From contig CAAGPW010000245.1 of the NCBI GenBank assembly GCA_900771955.1, positions 1 through 5,629 on the forward strand: DNA of 5,629 nt, given 5' to 3'. Under the pieces are notes generated by a model. The model did not search any database. It was not told the origin of the DNA and was given only the letters and a program-made list of their open reading frames with translations. Made by a program: the position numbers and the translations under genes. Positions 5,300-5,629 of this stretch are shown one piece after another; positions within the stretch are counted from its first letter, which is position 1; every line of letters starts with the position of its first letter. The DNA is from Lachnospiraceae bacterium. GTDB taxonomy: Bacteria; Bacillota; Clostridia; Lachnospirales; Lachnospiraceae.

Positions 5300-5629
5300 A
5301 TGAATCGAATTGAGCATACATTAAATCAGTTAAAAGAAAAGAATGAAAAAGCATTTATTACTTACGTGACAGCCGGCTATCCGGATCTTGAGAAAACAAA
5401 GGAGATCTTAAAGGCACAGGAAGAGGCAGGCACGGACATCGTGGAGCTTGGAGTACCGTTCTCCGATCCGGTGGCGGACGGACCGGTCATCCAGGATGCG
5501 TCGTATCGTTCCATCTGTGGCGGCACGACATTAAAGAAAGTATTTTCTACGGTAGAGGAGGCAAGAAACGACGGACTGAAGCTTCCGATCGTATTCATGC
5601 TTTATTACAACACGATCGTTTTTTACGGC
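5300..5629 (+). CDS. trpA: Tryptophan synthase alpha chain (3' end outside the window)
   Basis: The first 110 codons of the alpha subunit are present and the reading frame is open to the window end. The enzyme cleaves indole-3-glycerol phosphate to indole and glyceraldehyde 3-phosphate and feeds indole to TrpB. The visible part has FITYVTAGYPD (19-29) and VELGVPFSDP (48-57) with catalytic Glu49, followed by ADGP (59-62) with catalytic Asp60. These match the numbering of the Salmonella enzyme exactly. FMLYYNTIVFYG (99-110) begins the next core strand. A full protein would be about 260 residues, so roughly 60% is missing because of the window edge. The start is set by GAGGAGG (5288-5294), which overlaps the trpB stop codon, five bases before the ATG. 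Confidence 0.97.
   Translation, partial: MNRIEHTLNQLKEKNEKAFITYVTAGYPDLEKTKEILKAQEEAGTDIVELGVPFSDPVADGPVIQDASYRSICGGTTLKKVFSTVEEARNDGLKLPIVFMLYYNTIVFYG

Overview
The window holds most of a tryptophan biosynthesis operon on the + strand, together with its promoter and a tRNA-sensing T-box leader. A Gram-positive anaerobe of the class Clostridia, probably a Lachnospiraceae-type gut bacterium, fits best. The reasons are strong AGGAGG-type ribosome binding sites before most genes, roughly balanced base composition, tight overlapping genes, and control by a T-box rather than by the TRAP protein of Bacillus or an E. coli-type leader peptide. The family-level guess is inference; no taxonomic marker is present.

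Layout. Bases 1-213 are the 3' end of an unrelated gene whose product ends in a membrane-spanning helix. Bases 214-676 have no gene. They carry a 9-bp tandem A-rich repeat (217-243), a probable promoter (248-276) and a long T-box leader (about 290-658). In the leader I can trace Stem I with a UGG (Trp) specifier at 400-402, the Stem IIA/B pseudoknot (429-460), a large branched Stem III (492-584), the T-box/antiterminator (590-618) and the competing terminator (613-658). The genes follow: trpE (677-2086), trpG (2083-2652), trpC (2670-3443), trpF (3458-4108), trpB (4101-5288) and the first 110 codons of trpA (5300 to the window end).

How they work together. TrpE and TrpG make anthranilate from chorismate and glutamine. 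TrpF and TrpC convert phosphoribosyl anthranilate to indole-3-glycerol phosphate. TrpA and TrpB convert that to tryptophan. The step joining the two halves, anthranilate phosphoribosyltransferase (TrpD), has no gene here, although trpD usually sits between trpG and trpC. That junction is a clean 17-bp gap, so TrpD must be encoded elsewhere or the route is incomplete. Uncharged tRNA-Trp should switch the leader to read-through, and TrpE keeps an LLES motif consistent with feedback inhibition by tryptophan.

The most notable points are the missing trpD, the enlarged two-hairpin Stem III, and a terminator-like hairpin with a six-T run inside that stem. I saw no mobile element, CRISPR array, tRNA or rRNA, and no wholly new system.
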